From Pseudocercospora fijiensis CIRAD86 (Eukaryota > Ascomycota > Dothideomycetes > Mycosphaerellales > Mycosphaerellaceae), in assembly GCF_000340215.1 (NCBI RefSeq), contig NW_006921542.1:1640267-1704266 (forward strand): a stretch of 64,000 nt of DNA, in the 5' to 3' direction. The translations under genes were made by a program, and so were the position numbers. The notes beneath the pieces were generated by a model. It saw only the letters and a program-made list of their open reading frames with translations, had not been told where the DNA came from and ran no database searches. The stretch's first letter is position 1, and each line of letters starts with the position of its first letter. This document shows, piece by piece, positions 37,591 through 48,590 of this stretch.

Positions 37591-40205
37591 TCCTAGAGCT
37601 AAACATTCTAGTATTACAATGTTCGAGTATATAGCGTAGGCGCGGCCGTGCGTCCTCTAAACACTAAATAGGGATATTAGAATATTTGCACTAAAACGTT
37701 TGCTTTCTATTAGTAGACCTCGCCTACGGCCGTAGAATTCGCCTATAGCCGTTTCTTCTCGTTGCCCCTAAGAGTCGGTTATATGCCTACGTATTGTTTA
37801 TATACGACTCCCTTTACGTCGCTCCTACGTAAAGTTTAGACAATCTACCTTCGCGTCCTAAGTCTTACTAATCTATCCTAGCGTAAATATAGCTACTAGA
37901 CAATCTACTCTCTTTATTAGTAGCTTGTTACTTTATACTATTACCTTACTATTATAGTAGATTACTAGCCCCTTTATTATATATAAGTATAGGTTTCTTC
38001 TTTATAAGTATAACGCGCGTCTAATAGAGATATCTCGACCCGACTTAATCTTATTACCCCTACGTAGTATAAAGATTTCCTCGTAGTATAGAAACTAACC
38101 GACGAGAACGTAATAGCTCTTAAAATCCTACGCGGACCTAACGAACCTAGAACTACGAAGATAGATACACTTAGGCGTATATTCGAATAGATCGGTAATT
38201 CTATTAAGAGTAACTCGGTTAGGGCGACTATACTCTAGCGGTACGCTCTATAGTATAAGCTCTAGGAGACTGGTACTAATCCTTTACTCCGTATATCCTA
38301 AGCCTTCGTTCGAAGCCTCGACTAGTACAGCCTAATCTATTACGCCGTCGTCCTCGGAATATCTATAGACGCCTCCCGCCGAGTAAGTAACTATATTATC
38401 GAAGCCGCCTAGGGCGAAGATTAGTTTACTTAAGCCTCGGAGCTTGTCCGGCTTCCGTTTAGCGCTCTACTTTTAGTACCTAAACGTATTCTCGCCGACA
38501 TTATAGCTACTACTCGGATTAGACTTAGTCTCGAAGAAGCCTATCGCTTCTAGATATAAGGTAAACGGAAGAGGCTCGTAGAAGCCTAGAATAGTCGCGT
38601 TAATAAGAGGAAGAGCGCTCTTTACAATTTTATTACTAGTAGTAATATTACCGCCGTCACGAAAACTTTTTTACCGATCGCGACGATCCTGTCGATAGGA
38701 TCCTTAGGATCGCTTAGGATCCTTAGGATCCTTAGGATCGCACGTCAAAGATCTTATCTAACAGGATCGCCGCGATCTAGAAATTCCGACTAGTCGCGAT
38801 CCTGTCCGATAGGATCCTCGCGATCGCGAATTTCGGGACGGCCCGTCCCGAAATTCGAGGGCAAGGAACGCAAAAGACGCGGGGCAAGTAGCCGCAAGTT
38901 AGAGCCCGACTGCTACTACTCCGTATATAACAACTACTACGAGGTATTCGGGGTATTACGCATTATTATAGGTTAAATTTAGCGGTTTCGTAGGTTTTTT
39001 TTATAAATAAATTTTTTTCGTTGAGGTTTCGTTAAATGCAGCCGATATTTCGTTAAGGTTTCTTTCAAAAGCCGACGCTTAATAAGCAGAACTTTGAAAA
39101 AAAGTACACTCGAAACACTCGAGATTCTTTTCTAGATTCTAAGATAACTACTAGGTATTATAACTTAAAAATTTATAATACTCTTATTAGTATATAGAAC
39201 TTTAAGTTCTATTTTTTAGATTTCTAAAAATAGTAAAGTATAACTTAGAAAAGCTAAAATACTATATTACTTATTTCTGTTCCCTAGCTTTAGTTTCGTA
39301 GAAAATCTATAAATTTTATATTTTTTTATAATAATATACTAAAAATAGAGTACCTTTCTACTATATTACTAAGCTATAACCCTACTAGAAAAAAAGATAA
39401 ATTAGAAGCAAAATGCCTAAAAAAGCGATTTTCTTTCCTTTATATCTTTTTATCTAGAAGGTTTACGGCTTAGTAATATATGACAAAAATGTTTTATTTT
39501 TAGTATAGTATTAGGTAAAAGTCTAACTTTTATAAGTTACCTATTTATCGTTCTAGGATCGCTCGGGATCGCTCGGGATCGCTCGGGATCGCTCGCGATC
39601 GCTAGGATCGATAGGATCGATAGGATCGGAAAAGAAGTTTTCGTGACGGCTATAAGAGACGCTTACAAACCGAAACCTAGTAAGGAACGTACGATATAGG
39701 CCTACCTACCTAATATTCCTAAAGACTATATCGTTTTCTAAGGCTTTAAGACGGGGCGCAATTTACTAGCGCCGAAAAAATACCTATTACGCGCGTTACG
39801 TAAAAAACGTTTAAGGAAACCTAGGGTTAAAGCGGGTAGTAATATACTAGTACTAGATTTATAGCTAGAAGACGATAGCGTAGAACCCGATCTACTAGTA
39901 TTAGACGACGAAGGAGGGAAAGGTACCTAGGACAATCCTCTTAACGTAGATAGAGATTCGGCTCCTAATTTTCTTAATATATACGATAGATTAGAGCTCT
40001 ATTTACAATATCGCCGGCTTAGCCGTAGAGAAGGGATAGAAGCCTACTATACCTACTACCGCAAATAGTAGATAGACTTTACCTATACTCTACTACCGAA
40101 TATTAGAGAGCGTCTCGCTACGTTAGGCTAGCTACTATATATTTAAACTTTAATTATTCCGTCCCTACTATATACCGTCTCTATACCTAATATATATAAA
40201 TACTA
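37590..40205 (+). repeat. Unknown repeat family, copy 2, with a 994-bp insertion
   Basis: Matches 26,786-28,395 outside the insertion at 38,655-39,648. The coding-like frame is the same, broken by RIP-type stops and by the insertion. The uninterrupted copy supplies the empty site for the insertion (ATATTACCGCTATAAGAG). Class and function unknown. Confidence 0.7.
38655..39648. mobile_element. 994-bp nonautonomous element with GGATCG-rich ends
   Basis: Present in copy 2 and absent from copy 1 of the unknown repeat family. The ends are inverted: CGTCACGAAAACTT at the left and AAGTTTTCGTGACG at the right, each followed inward by CCGATC and by arrays of GGATCC/GGATCG words (38,690-38,830 and 39,552-39,630). 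The site gives either a 2-bp GC duplication or no duplication with an 8-bp CCGTCACG end. The interior (about 38,990-39,540) is very AT-rich with A/T homopolymers and lacks a long frame. Its base composition differs from all neighbours. Superfamily not identified. Confidence 0.85.
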
Positions 40206-40394
40206 ACTATTTTGCTATATAGCGAAAGATTAACCTGTTTTCTAGCTAGCAAAGTAGTCTATATCTTATATCTTTTACTTAATCTTACGACCGCCTCGCT
40301 TAGAAGCCCGTAATATATACGTATATAGCTCCCTACTATTCCGAGGCCGATTAGCTCGTAGCTATATACTATCTATACTAACCGCCTACCCGGA

Positions 40395-40402
40395 TTTCTA
40401 AC
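40395..40402 (+). repeat. Left 8-bp target-site duplication TTTCTAAC
   Basis: Identical to 50,293-50,300. Eight bp is the hallmark length for hAT elements. Confidence 0.92.
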
Positions 40403-40544
40403 TAGACCCCGCAGTAGTTCGGTTTCCGAACCACTAAACGTATATAGTTTGGTTTCTTGGCGGCGAACTAGCTCCCTAGTTCCGGTTTGGTTTTTTCGAA
40501 CTATATAGATTCCTAGTTTGAACTAGAGACTGTATTGGTTTTAC

Positions 40545-40835
40545 TATAAGGACACTCTTATTCGACTGCCGGCCACGATTGCCGGCTATAATAGTAACTC
40601 TGTTACATTTACTACGCTCTTTTGCCGTTGCTAGGGCGTAGTTGCCGTTGCTAGGGCGTGGTTTTGCTATAAGGACACTCTTATTCGACTGCCGGCTACG
40701 ATTGCCGGCTATAATAGTTACTAGGTTGTATTTACTACGCTTTATTACCGTTGCTAGGGCGTGGTTGCCGTTGCTAGGGCGTAGTTGCCGTTGCTAGGGC
40801 GTAGTTGCTGTTGCCGGGGCGTAGTTACCGTAGTT
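40545..40835. repeat. Subterminal repeats of the hAT element
   Basis: Two copies of a unit of about 55 bp with CTATAAGGACACTCTTATTC followed by two GCCGGC words start near 40,546 and 40,667. Between and after them lie about seven tandem units of GTTGCCGTTGCTAGGGCGTG. hAT transposases commonly bind short subterminal repeats, so these may be binding sites (inference). Confidence 0.85.
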
Positions 40836-41298
40836 GCGAAAGCTTACCTATATAACGTTACGTAGGCGGCAACAATTAGGGCTTCGCGACATTCTTACAC
40901 TTTCAACTTCTTCCTCTATACCTATACCGATAACAACTACTATACGCTGCGCCCCCGCCCCTTTCCCTTATAATAGCAAGAGAGAAGCGCGCCGCGCGCT
41001 AAACAGAAGATAGAACTAAAGACCGCGAGTTTGTTTTGCCTAAGCGTCTAACTAAAAAGCGCAAGACTAAAGAGGAGTACTCTACGAAGAAGAATTCCGT
41101 ACGAGACCGCGAGAGAAAGGACAAGATAGATAAGGATAAAAGAGCTAAGGATAAGAGAAGAAAGGCGCGGAATAAGGCATTCTATCGATAGCTAGCGCCT
41201 ATAGAAAAAAGTAAAGGTTAGAATAAGAAGACAATCTAAGAGAAGGCTAAGAGGAGGAAAGAATTGCGGCTAGTTTTCGAGCGTAAAGTTCTAGCAGC

Positions 41299-41405
41299 GT
41301 AAGTCAATCTAGCTAGCGGCCGTAGCTAGCAGCTATAGCCGGCAGCCGTAGCCGGCAGCTATAGCCGGCATATTTTTCTTTAACACGTTAACTAATAGCA
41401 TTTAG
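41299..41405 (+). repeat. Transposase intron 1 filled with GCCGGC repeats
   Basis: Donor GTAAGT, branch-like TTAACTAA, acceptor TTTAG. The interior carries four perfect GCCGGC motifs as TAGCCGGCA units at 41,336-41,372, after a variant GCGGCCGTAGC near 41,315. Reading frame is restored exactly (GC|A). Confidence 0.85.
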
Positions 41406-41886
41406 ACCTATAGTCGCTACCTCTATCGATACGACCGATAGTAACGGAGATGTTTAGATAGCCGAGAACAACAATGCTAGAGTTTAGGATGCCGCGACAG
41501 AGCTTAATGCTGCGAATAAAGGAACTAAAAAAAGCGAGGAGATACTATACGTCGATCTAGTAACAGGTGCAGTCTTAGGGCCTAACGCTATAGACGATAA
41601 GCGCTAGGAGTAGATCGAGCACAGTTAAAGAGACGAGATACTAGTAAAGGGCTAAGGTATAAGTCCTATCAATCTAGAAAATCATAGTTAAAGCTACTAC
41701 GAAAAGCTAGCAAGGATTGGAATCGAGACTAGTCGTCTTTATATCCTCGATATAGAGTAGAAGTTTCTTTATTAGTATTAGAGCGAAGCCTTTGCGTCTA
41801 TAAAGGCAAAGTGGCTTGCGATTAATACGATCGGGGCTAGGTATCTAGGGACGGCAGAAGTGTTACTATAGGAGGAAGGGGTATAG

Positions 41887-41952
41887 GTAATTATTCTATA
41901 CTCGGCATATATAGCCGGCGTTCGTAGCCGGCAGATACTAATAGTTAAACAG
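41887..41952 (+). repeat. Transposase intron 2 with two GCCGGC repeats
   Basis: Donor GTAATT after TAG (formerly CAG), branch TACTAAT, acceptor AACAG, phase 0. Contains TAGCCGGCG and TAGCCGGCA. Confidence 0.85.
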
Positions 41953-42386
41953 AAAGCGTTTCTCGAAGGCAGAGTGCTACTACTATATAAAATCTTTACT
42001 AAGGCAGAGAGGGCTTGTATCCGGAATCTAAGCTACTAGTAGGATAGGTTAGCGTTGGAATTCTCTAAATCTCTATATAAGCCTCCGAAGGATTACCTAT
42101 TTCAGCGATACGGCTTTATCTCGACTACTCCGTAGGCACCCGAAGAAGCTCGAGCGCTCTTTAAGGTCTTTACTAAGAAGCGGAAGGAGTTCGAGGATTA
42201 GGATTAGTTAATAGAGCTATTAGTTAGTCTTAGGTTTCGTAGTCAGACTCGGCCTAAGCATTTGCTTGTCGAGTGTCTTATACCGAAAGAGGATAGATTG
42301 AGACTAAAAACGAGCTTAGATTCGTTAGGTATAGTAGCTCGGTTCCGTTAGTAGGAGAGAGCCGCCGTATAGAAGGCAAAATTCAG

Positions 42387-42520
42387 GTAGTTAGGGTAGC
42401 TAGGAAAGAAATTCTAGTAGTTAGGCTAGCTAGGGTAGCTAGGAAAAAAAATCTAGTAGTTAGGTAGCTAGGAAACAAAAAAAAAAGGTAGCTAGCTATT
42501 TACTGCCTAGCTGTTCCTAA
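42387..42520 (+). repeat. Transposase intron 3 region with GTAGCTAGGAAA tandem units
   Basis: The donor is at CAG|GTAGTT. The interior is built of repeated TAGTTAGGGTAGCTAGGAAA-type units and A-runs. The acceptor could not be fixed. This is the only clear transposase intron without GCCGGC; it has its own tandem repeat instead. Confidence 0.55.
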
Positions 42521-43282
42521 CGATACGATGCTATAAAAGAAAGGGTGTTTCTCTATAGCTACTAGTACACATCTACTACTCCTAAGTCCTTACCTTACCG
42601 TACGAAACCTTAAAACATACCGACCGACATTGTATATATACTAGGCGCTACACTAGGAAGGGTAACAACGAGACGATAGTCGAAACAGTCTAGTATACGA
42701 GCGAGATTGCGACAACGTCGAGAGGAGGTCGTATACTCACCTTCGAGCCTATCGAGTCCTAGACTACGATTAGGGCTAGATTTATCCTCTCCGAATCCTA
42801 GTAGTAGGAATTTATTATAGGGTACTACTACCTAGTCCTTACCTTTACGGAGTCTAAGCAGAAGGTTATTCGGAGATATAAGAACATCGAGTATCAACCC
42901 GGAAATCTTCGAAAAGGCTAGCTAGGCGTATCTTTAGAAACCCGAGTATATAGAGCAGTTCAATTAATAGGTCTATAAGATATAGTTCCCTTTATACTTA
43001 CGTTCGAAGGAGTGTAAACTCCGGAAGTACTCGATGCGATAGGGGAGTAAGGAGCGAACGGACACATTCTAGAAGTTCTTTATAGAGGGGGCATTGCACC
43101 GTTATACGACTTCTCGACTTAAAGGTCAACTAGTAATTGTCTATAACTTCTACGGTTTAATCTTGAAATACCCGAAACTAGGGGATAGGAACTTATCGCC
43201 TACGAACCATCTCTATTCTAAACGGTATCGGGAATCTTAAGGAGAGAGGAGAGTTAATATAGATATAGCGTTCTAGAAAGAG

Positions 43283-43382
43283 GTATATCTTCTAAAATGC
43301 CGGCTACAGCTACCGGCTACAGCTACCGGCTATAGATTCCGGCTACCTAAATCAACCGTAGAGATCTAGCTAATTATTATAG
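43283..43382 (+). repeat. Transposase intron with a GCCGGC and three CCGGCTA variants
   Basis: Donor GTATAT after AAAGAG, branch-like GCTAAT, acceptor TATAG, phase 0, followed by the exon that leads into the catalytic domain. The repeats read GCCGGCTACAGCTACCGGC and onward, the orientation opposite to introns 1 and 2. Confidence 0.8.
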
Positions 43383-44316
43383 GCTACGCTTAAGGAAGCT
43401 CTAGGATTAAAGGCTACCGATTTCTCCCCCGAAGACTTTAAGCAACTAGCAAACGAAATGCTAGCTACAAACGGTCTTCCGGAAGACTTCTACGAAAGGG
43501 AGTCTATATAGAAGACATACCTATGTCTTACAAACTACCCTCCCCTATTTCTCGGCGCGACAACCTAGCGTATTATGTTCGAAAAGAACAAAGAGGCTAC
43601 GTTAGACGACATTCGGGAGATCCTCCGTAATACTCGCCGAGTAGCTATTACTATCGATAGCTAGTTAAGCCGGACTATAAGAGCCTCCTTCCTCTCGATT
43701 ATACTATACTTTATCAATTCGGATTAGAAACTCTAGGAACTTATAATCGGATTCCCTGAAATTCTAGGTTCCTATACTAGTAAGGATATAGCGAAGCTTG
43801 TCTATACGGCAATAGATAGGGTTAGCGTAACAACGAAACTAATCTCGATTACTGCGGACAACGCTAGTAATAATCGAACATTGTATAAGGCGTTGTATAT
43901 ACAATTCACTCGCATATGTCTTTAAAATTACTAATTGTATCGATAGGGTCGAGTACGTAGAGGAGATTACAAGGTCTATAATCTAGCTTAATCTTCCGAA
44001 TATTAAGCTCGCTACGATTCCGGATACGCACGACAATACGCACGATAATAACGATAAAGAGGAGCCTATTAATAGCCCTAGCCCTATTAAATCGGAGCCG
44101 ACGTCGTTGCTAGTTACATCCCTATAGAAGTTTCCCTACCTCGCTTATATAGTTCAAATCGCGATCCGAGCCCTCTTTAAGACGCTTAAAATTACACTAT
44201 TAAACGACGACTAATAGAAGATCCTAGATAAGGATAAAGCAAAGTCGAAAGTCGAGAAACTTATTATAGCAATAAGACGGGATAAGGCAGAGAGCCTCGC
44301 TCTCGTTTTGTATAAG

Positions 44317-44385
44317 GTATAACTTTTATCCGTAGCCGGCACCTATAGCCGGCAACCTAGTATAGTTCTAACTCTTTTTCTCTAG
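44317..44385 (+). repeat. Transposase intron with two GCCGGC repeats
   Basis: Donor GTATAA, branch TTCTAAC, acceptor CTCTAG, 69 bp, phase 0. Contains two TAGCCGGCA units. Confidence 0.87.
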
Positions 44386-45901
44386 CTTCGTCGTCTAGCA
44401 ATATATACGAACTCGAGCTTATAGAGATATAACCGATTCGAGGCTATTTAAAAGAACCTAATCGAGCGCCCTAAAACCGATGCCTAGAATATCGCATAGA
44501 ATAAGCGATAGCAAAAGCGGCCTCCTTAGCGCCTACTCCGTTTTACCTAAGACGTTAAGACCCGGTTCGATTCGACTTTCTATATAGTTACGAGGGGATG
44601 TACTTTACGTACCGCTCTCGAGATCTATTAGAGTTCCGAGGGTATTAAGTAGCTCGGCCTTACCGCCGCCGAATAGCGCTAAGCAGAGTATCTCGTCGAT
44701 ATTAGTAAGCATTACGCGAAGGTTACTGCTACGATTAGAAGAACCCGAGGACCGACGATCCACCTTGTCTTTGCGTACTATAACTAGCTCTTTAACGAGC
44801 TCGAGGAAACCGTAGCTAAGCTAGCTAGGAAGAGCGTTCCCTAGAAAGTAGCTATAACGAAAGCTATAGATACCTCCTATACTAAGTTGTATAAATATTA
44901 TAGTACTACCTTTGACTTATTCGGGGATATCTATAGCGTTGCGTGCTTGCTTAACCCGGTAGAAAAGGATATATACTAGTAGAGGCCGGAATAGAAGGCG
45001 GACGAGATATAGCCGAAGCATTACTAGACTATTCTAGAAAAGATGTTCTACGAGCGTCGGAAAGAAACTAGTCCAAATGCAGCTCCTATAAAGAAAAAGA
45101 AGGTTTAGAAGGCTCCGACATTATACCTGTTTCGTAGGTAGGAAGTAGAGGCAGAAGAGGAAGCAACTACTAAAGTGAATAAAGAAGAGTTCGATCTCTA
45201 TCGGCGCGCGAGTAAGTACAAACCCGTAGGCTCGGAAAGAGGGCTAATAATCTCTAGATCTTACCGGTCTTCTAGACGAATTCGGAGACGATATTCTCGC
45301 TATATAGCAGCGGTTAGAGCCTAAGTTTCCAACGATAGCGTCGGTCGCTCGGGACGTCCTCGCTATCCCGAGCGTAGGTATAGGCTATAAGAGGTCTTTT
45401 AGTATCGCTCGTTACTAGGGCCGCTTTAATCGAACATACTCGCCTACTACCTTCGAATCTATTATAGTATTCCGATACTATCTCCTCTACTAGAATCGCT
45501 AAGGCAGGTTACTAAAGATTATACTAAAGGAGTTAATCGAGGAATTAGAAAACCTTAAGATCGAAGAAACCTAGGAGCGCGAAGAGAATACGAAATTTAG
45601 TCTAAGCGAAACCCTAATTAGCGATAACGAAGAGGAGGAGGGCGGAGGCAGAAGGCGATACCGGGTCGAGAAGCGGAAACGTATACAGGCTTAGAGCAGC
45701 TTTAAGGAGACGAAGCGTTTACGTATAAGGTAATATAGCCGGCGTATATAGCCGGCATATATCCGAAATGTGTTTCGAATTCCTAGGACCCAAACAGACT
45801 AGTTGCTATAGCAACCGACCCCGCTTACCTATAGACTATTTCTAATTCTCTATTCGCTCTTCCTCTCCTTCTTCCCTTTCCCTATATTCTTAAAGACAAA
45901 C

Positions 45902-47436
45902 ATGCCTTAAGGATTCGGCTCTTCGGGCCTTCCTAAGCCGGCTGCCTCCCCTTCCTTAAGCTACTATCCTTTATTCGAATCTAACGATAACCTAATAAGG
46001 CGGTTTAATAGAAGACTATTTGTTCTAGAAGGCAAGAAGCATTAATGTCTCCTTACGATTATATGCTTATTAATTTCTAGGTCCTACCGATATACCCTCG
46101 TCGCCTAAACGCGTAGATAAATATCTTTAGAGGCTAAAGGGCAAGGGTAAAGCAAGCCAAGTATAGGGAGACCGTAGCGAGAACGAGATATCGGAAGAGT
46201 AAGGCTCTCCGTAGTATATACGAAGGAAGGGGGTTCCTCGGAAAACAGTACCGAAAAACAAGAAGGCTATAGGTAGACAGGAGAAGGCTAAAAAGAGTAG
46301 GCGGACAAAGACTATCGCGAAGAAAAGTTATCTTTCTATTAAAAGAAAGGGAACAAGGCAGGACTCGACGATAAAGAAGCGGCGCTTTAAACTAGGTACT
46401 ATTACCCTTCGCTAGATCCGGCTTTTCTAAAACAAAAGAGGGACCGAGCTTTTAATCCCTAAGACTCCCTTCTAGCGACTCGTCCGAGAAATTACATTAG
46501 ATTTTCGGTCTAGTATGCGATTTACGGCTAAGGCGATTAGTGCTCTTTAGGAAGCTACGGAGGCATTTCTCGTAACCGAGCTTGAGCTTTTAAACCTCCT
46601 TACTATCTATACGAAGCGGGTTACTCTTCAAAATAAAGATATGCAGCTTCTAGCTAAAATTCGGCGTCGGTTTACAGCGGATTAGTTAGAAATTGTATTT
46701 AGTCGTTAGATTAACCTAGGAGGAGGCCTATTTTCGCATCGTTTTGCCGGCTATAGGTGCCGGCTACATTTCTAATTTTATCTCCGCGCCGTCCCTAAAT
46801 CTAAGGTACGAAGTAGAAACCTAGCGCTCTATATTCACCCGGCTATTACAGAGACGAGCTACATTTAGATTAGTTTCTTCGCATATCGCAACCTAGCGGG
46901 TAGTAAGCGAAAGGGCGATAGAACGTTTATAATACGTCTCTATTTAGACCTAAAACACAAAGGTCTTAAGGAGCCCTAGCATCCTAACTATAAGGAGATT
47001 CTTTAGCATTAGCACTTTGATCCTCTATACTACGAGGCAGATAGCAAGCCTACGAGAGAGAAACTTCAACGAGAAATTCTCTATAATGCGTAGCGCTATT
47101 GCATAGCTACAGATGCGTACTAAGTCCGGCAACTCGAAGAAGAATTAAGACAGCGTATTAGCGACCGAGGAGGAGATCGATAGTATACTAGTAGAGTCGA
47201 GGTCTTATAAGCGAAGCACAAGATAATATAGGCTCTTAGTCGTATAGAGTAACGTACTATATAAATAACTAGGCGTGCTACTCTTATTTACTTACGACCT
47301 ATATCCTAGGATGCTCTTCTCGTACTTTTTATACTCTTTTCTAATACCTTACCTATAAGCGCTCCGCGATAACCGAGTAAATATAAGCTGTCGGGTTTCC
47401 GCTCGGTACCTTAGCCTTCGAGATACGGCGGAGTTG
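45902..47436 (+). pseudogene. Histone H3-like gene 1 (H3 core, possible CenH3-like traits) with long C-terminal extension
   Basis: An intact ATG (45,902) opens a Lys/Arg-rich tail region whose exon structure is unclear; an 'ARTRYRKSKALR' string (about 46,174-46,209) resembles the H3 tail start. The H3 core runs 46,373-46,671 in one frame: FKLGTITLR.IRLF (alpha N), ELLIPKTPF.RLVREITLDF (alpha 1), SALQEATEAFLVTELELLNL (alpha 2), YTKRVTLQNKDMQLLAKIRR (L2/alpha 3), with Gln codons turned to TAG. AFLV and RVTL recall CenH3, but loop 1 has ordinary H3 length. The same frame then stays open (TAG only) for over 200 more codons, 'SYIQISFFAYRNLAGSKRKG'-type and 'REKLQREILYNA' (Q partly inferred), unlike any known H3. 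Two GCCGGC words (46,745-46,764) may mark an undetected intron there. Confidence 0.82.
46373..46671 (+). other. Histone H3 core domain of gene 1
   Basis: Covers alpha N to alpha 3 without indels relative to H3. Expected contacts are visible: the PF.RLVREI helix and the KRVTL loop 2. The Ala-Tyr-Leu-Val of H3 alpha 2 is AFLV here. The L1 segment 'DFRSSMRF' matches H3 spacing. Stops in the domain are three TAG codons at H3-equivalent or plausible Gln sites. Confidence 0.88.
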
Positions 47437-47797
47437 ATTCTCTATAATACGTAGCGCTATTGCATAGCTATAGATACGTACTAAGTCCGGCAACTCGAAG
47501 AAGAATTGAGACAGCGTATTAGCGACCGAGGAGGAGATCGATAGTATACTAGTAGAGTCGAGGTCTTATAAGCGAAGTTCAAGATAATATAGGCTCTTAG
47601 TCGTATAGAGTAACGTACTATATAAATAACTAGGCGTGCTACTCTTATTTACTTACGACCTATATCCTAGGATACTCTTCTCGTACTTTTTATACTCTTT
47701 TCTAATACCTTACCTGTAAGCGCTCCGCGACAACCGAGTGAATATAAGCTGTAGGGTTTCCGCTCGGTACCTTAGCCTCCGAGATAGGGCGGAGTTG
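47076..47797. repeat. 361-bp direct tandem duplication
   Basis: 47,076-47,436 and 47,437-47,797 are near-identical head-to-tail copies beginning ATTCTCTATAAT(G/A)CG. They lie in the C-terminal extension of H3-like gene 1. Differences are few (for example GATGCG/GATACG, AAGCAC/AAGTTC), so the duplication is recent relative to most RIP. The period is not a multiple of three (361 = 3x120+1), so copy 2 is out of frame with copy 1. Confidence 0.93.
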
Positions 47798-47799
47798 AA

Positions 47800-48325
47800 T
47801 TTAGAGCGATAGTCGGCACCCGTAGCCGGCATATAGAGACGGTAGTAGGCCTTTTTCTACTAAATAAATAGCTTGTTTAGTATAGCCTACCTAATATTTC
47901 TTATATTTACTAGCAATAGGCCTAGGTTACTTATAAGATTACTATAGCTAGTAAAGGCATTACTAAAGAATATCTATACTATAGTAGGATACTATTATTA
48001 CGCCGGCTATTTATTAAAAGGAGGCTTTCGCCTATTACTATGCCGGCTACATATACCGGCTATATTTCAAAGTCTGCCGTACCTGCCTTTTTCAGCCGTA
48101 CCTGCCTTCTTTCCTTGCTCTAACGTTACTATAATATAGGCTTGCGCGAAGCTTACTCTATTGCCTAGCGATACCGCGACACTACCTCTCTCGCTATATT
48201 TAACCTTCGCATCGATACCTATACCTCTACGCTCTATATCTACTACCTCCGCAATACCCTCGCTCCGCGCGCGCCTTCGTATACCTTCGTAACGCACTTT
48301 TTTCCTCAATTCGACGACTTTTATA
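47800..48325. promoter_or_regulatory. Intergenic region upstream of H3-like gene 2
   Basis: Holds GCCGGC words at about 47,815-47,832, 48,003 and 48,042-48,060, then a repeated CTGCCGTACCTGCCTT / CAGCCGTACCTGCCTT unit (48,073-48,112) and a pyrimidine-rich tract before the start codon, a common feature of fungal promoters. No clear TATA box. Open minus-strand frames across it look fortuitous. Confidence 0.45.
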
Positions 48326-48590
48326 ATAGCGAATCCACTTAACTAAGTTACGACGCCTCGTAAGAAGGGACCTACTGCTTCTACGGGTCGCAACAAGATC
48401 GGAAATAAAGGAACGAGTATAGTACATTAACGCAAGATAGCTGCTACTGCTGCCGCTAGCTCCGGTGCTAGAAAGGGCGTCGCGAGCAAGGCTCCGCGCA
48501 AGACAACGGCGGGCAAGGCTCTACGTAAGACGACAACTAGCGCTTCTACTACTAGTAGCAATCGTACGAAGCGTCGATAGCGCCTAGGAA

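Larger units (their letters stand above)
40973..45733 (+). pseudogene. hAT transposase, multi-exon, inactivated by RIP-type stops
   Basis: Starts at ATA (probable mutated ATG, 40,973) with a Lys/Arg-rich N-terminus and ends at TAA 45,731-45,733. Introns read: 41,299-41,405, 41,887-41,952, one from 42,387 to about 42.5 kb, 43,283-43,382 and 44,317-44,385, with frame kept across all but the uncertain third. Landmarks of the hAT catalytic domain: RRVAITIDS.LSRTIRASFL (first Asp, about 43,640-43,690), GFPEILGSYTSKDIAKL, ITADNASNNRTL (second Asp, about 43,855), FPYLAYIVQIAIRALF (the C-x2-H motif with Tyr replacements), and DVKTRFDSTFYI. The C-terminal dimerisation region is IPSVGIGYKRSFSIARY (about 45,365-45,420). 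Stops are TAA/TAG at Gln/Trp sites. Much longer than the usual 600-900 residues. A frame change near 42,950 is unexplained. Confidence 0.9.

Noticed and set aside
40391..40405. A 10-bp target duplication (ATTTCTAACT) for the large element
   Set aside because: One extra base on each side also matches, but termini starting TAGACCCC with an 8-bp duplication fit the hAT rule and the MITE at 7,468.
40621..40830. CRISPR array in the 20-bp repeats
   Set aside because: Units are tandem without unique spacers, no cas genes, and the genome is fungal.
48067..48427. Two open minus-strand frames (80 and 66 codons) opposite the H3-like gene 2 promoter and tail
   Set aside because: They overlap each other and the antisense of a clear histone tail; low-complexity basic composition from the repeat-rich GC sequence. 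Not supported as genes.
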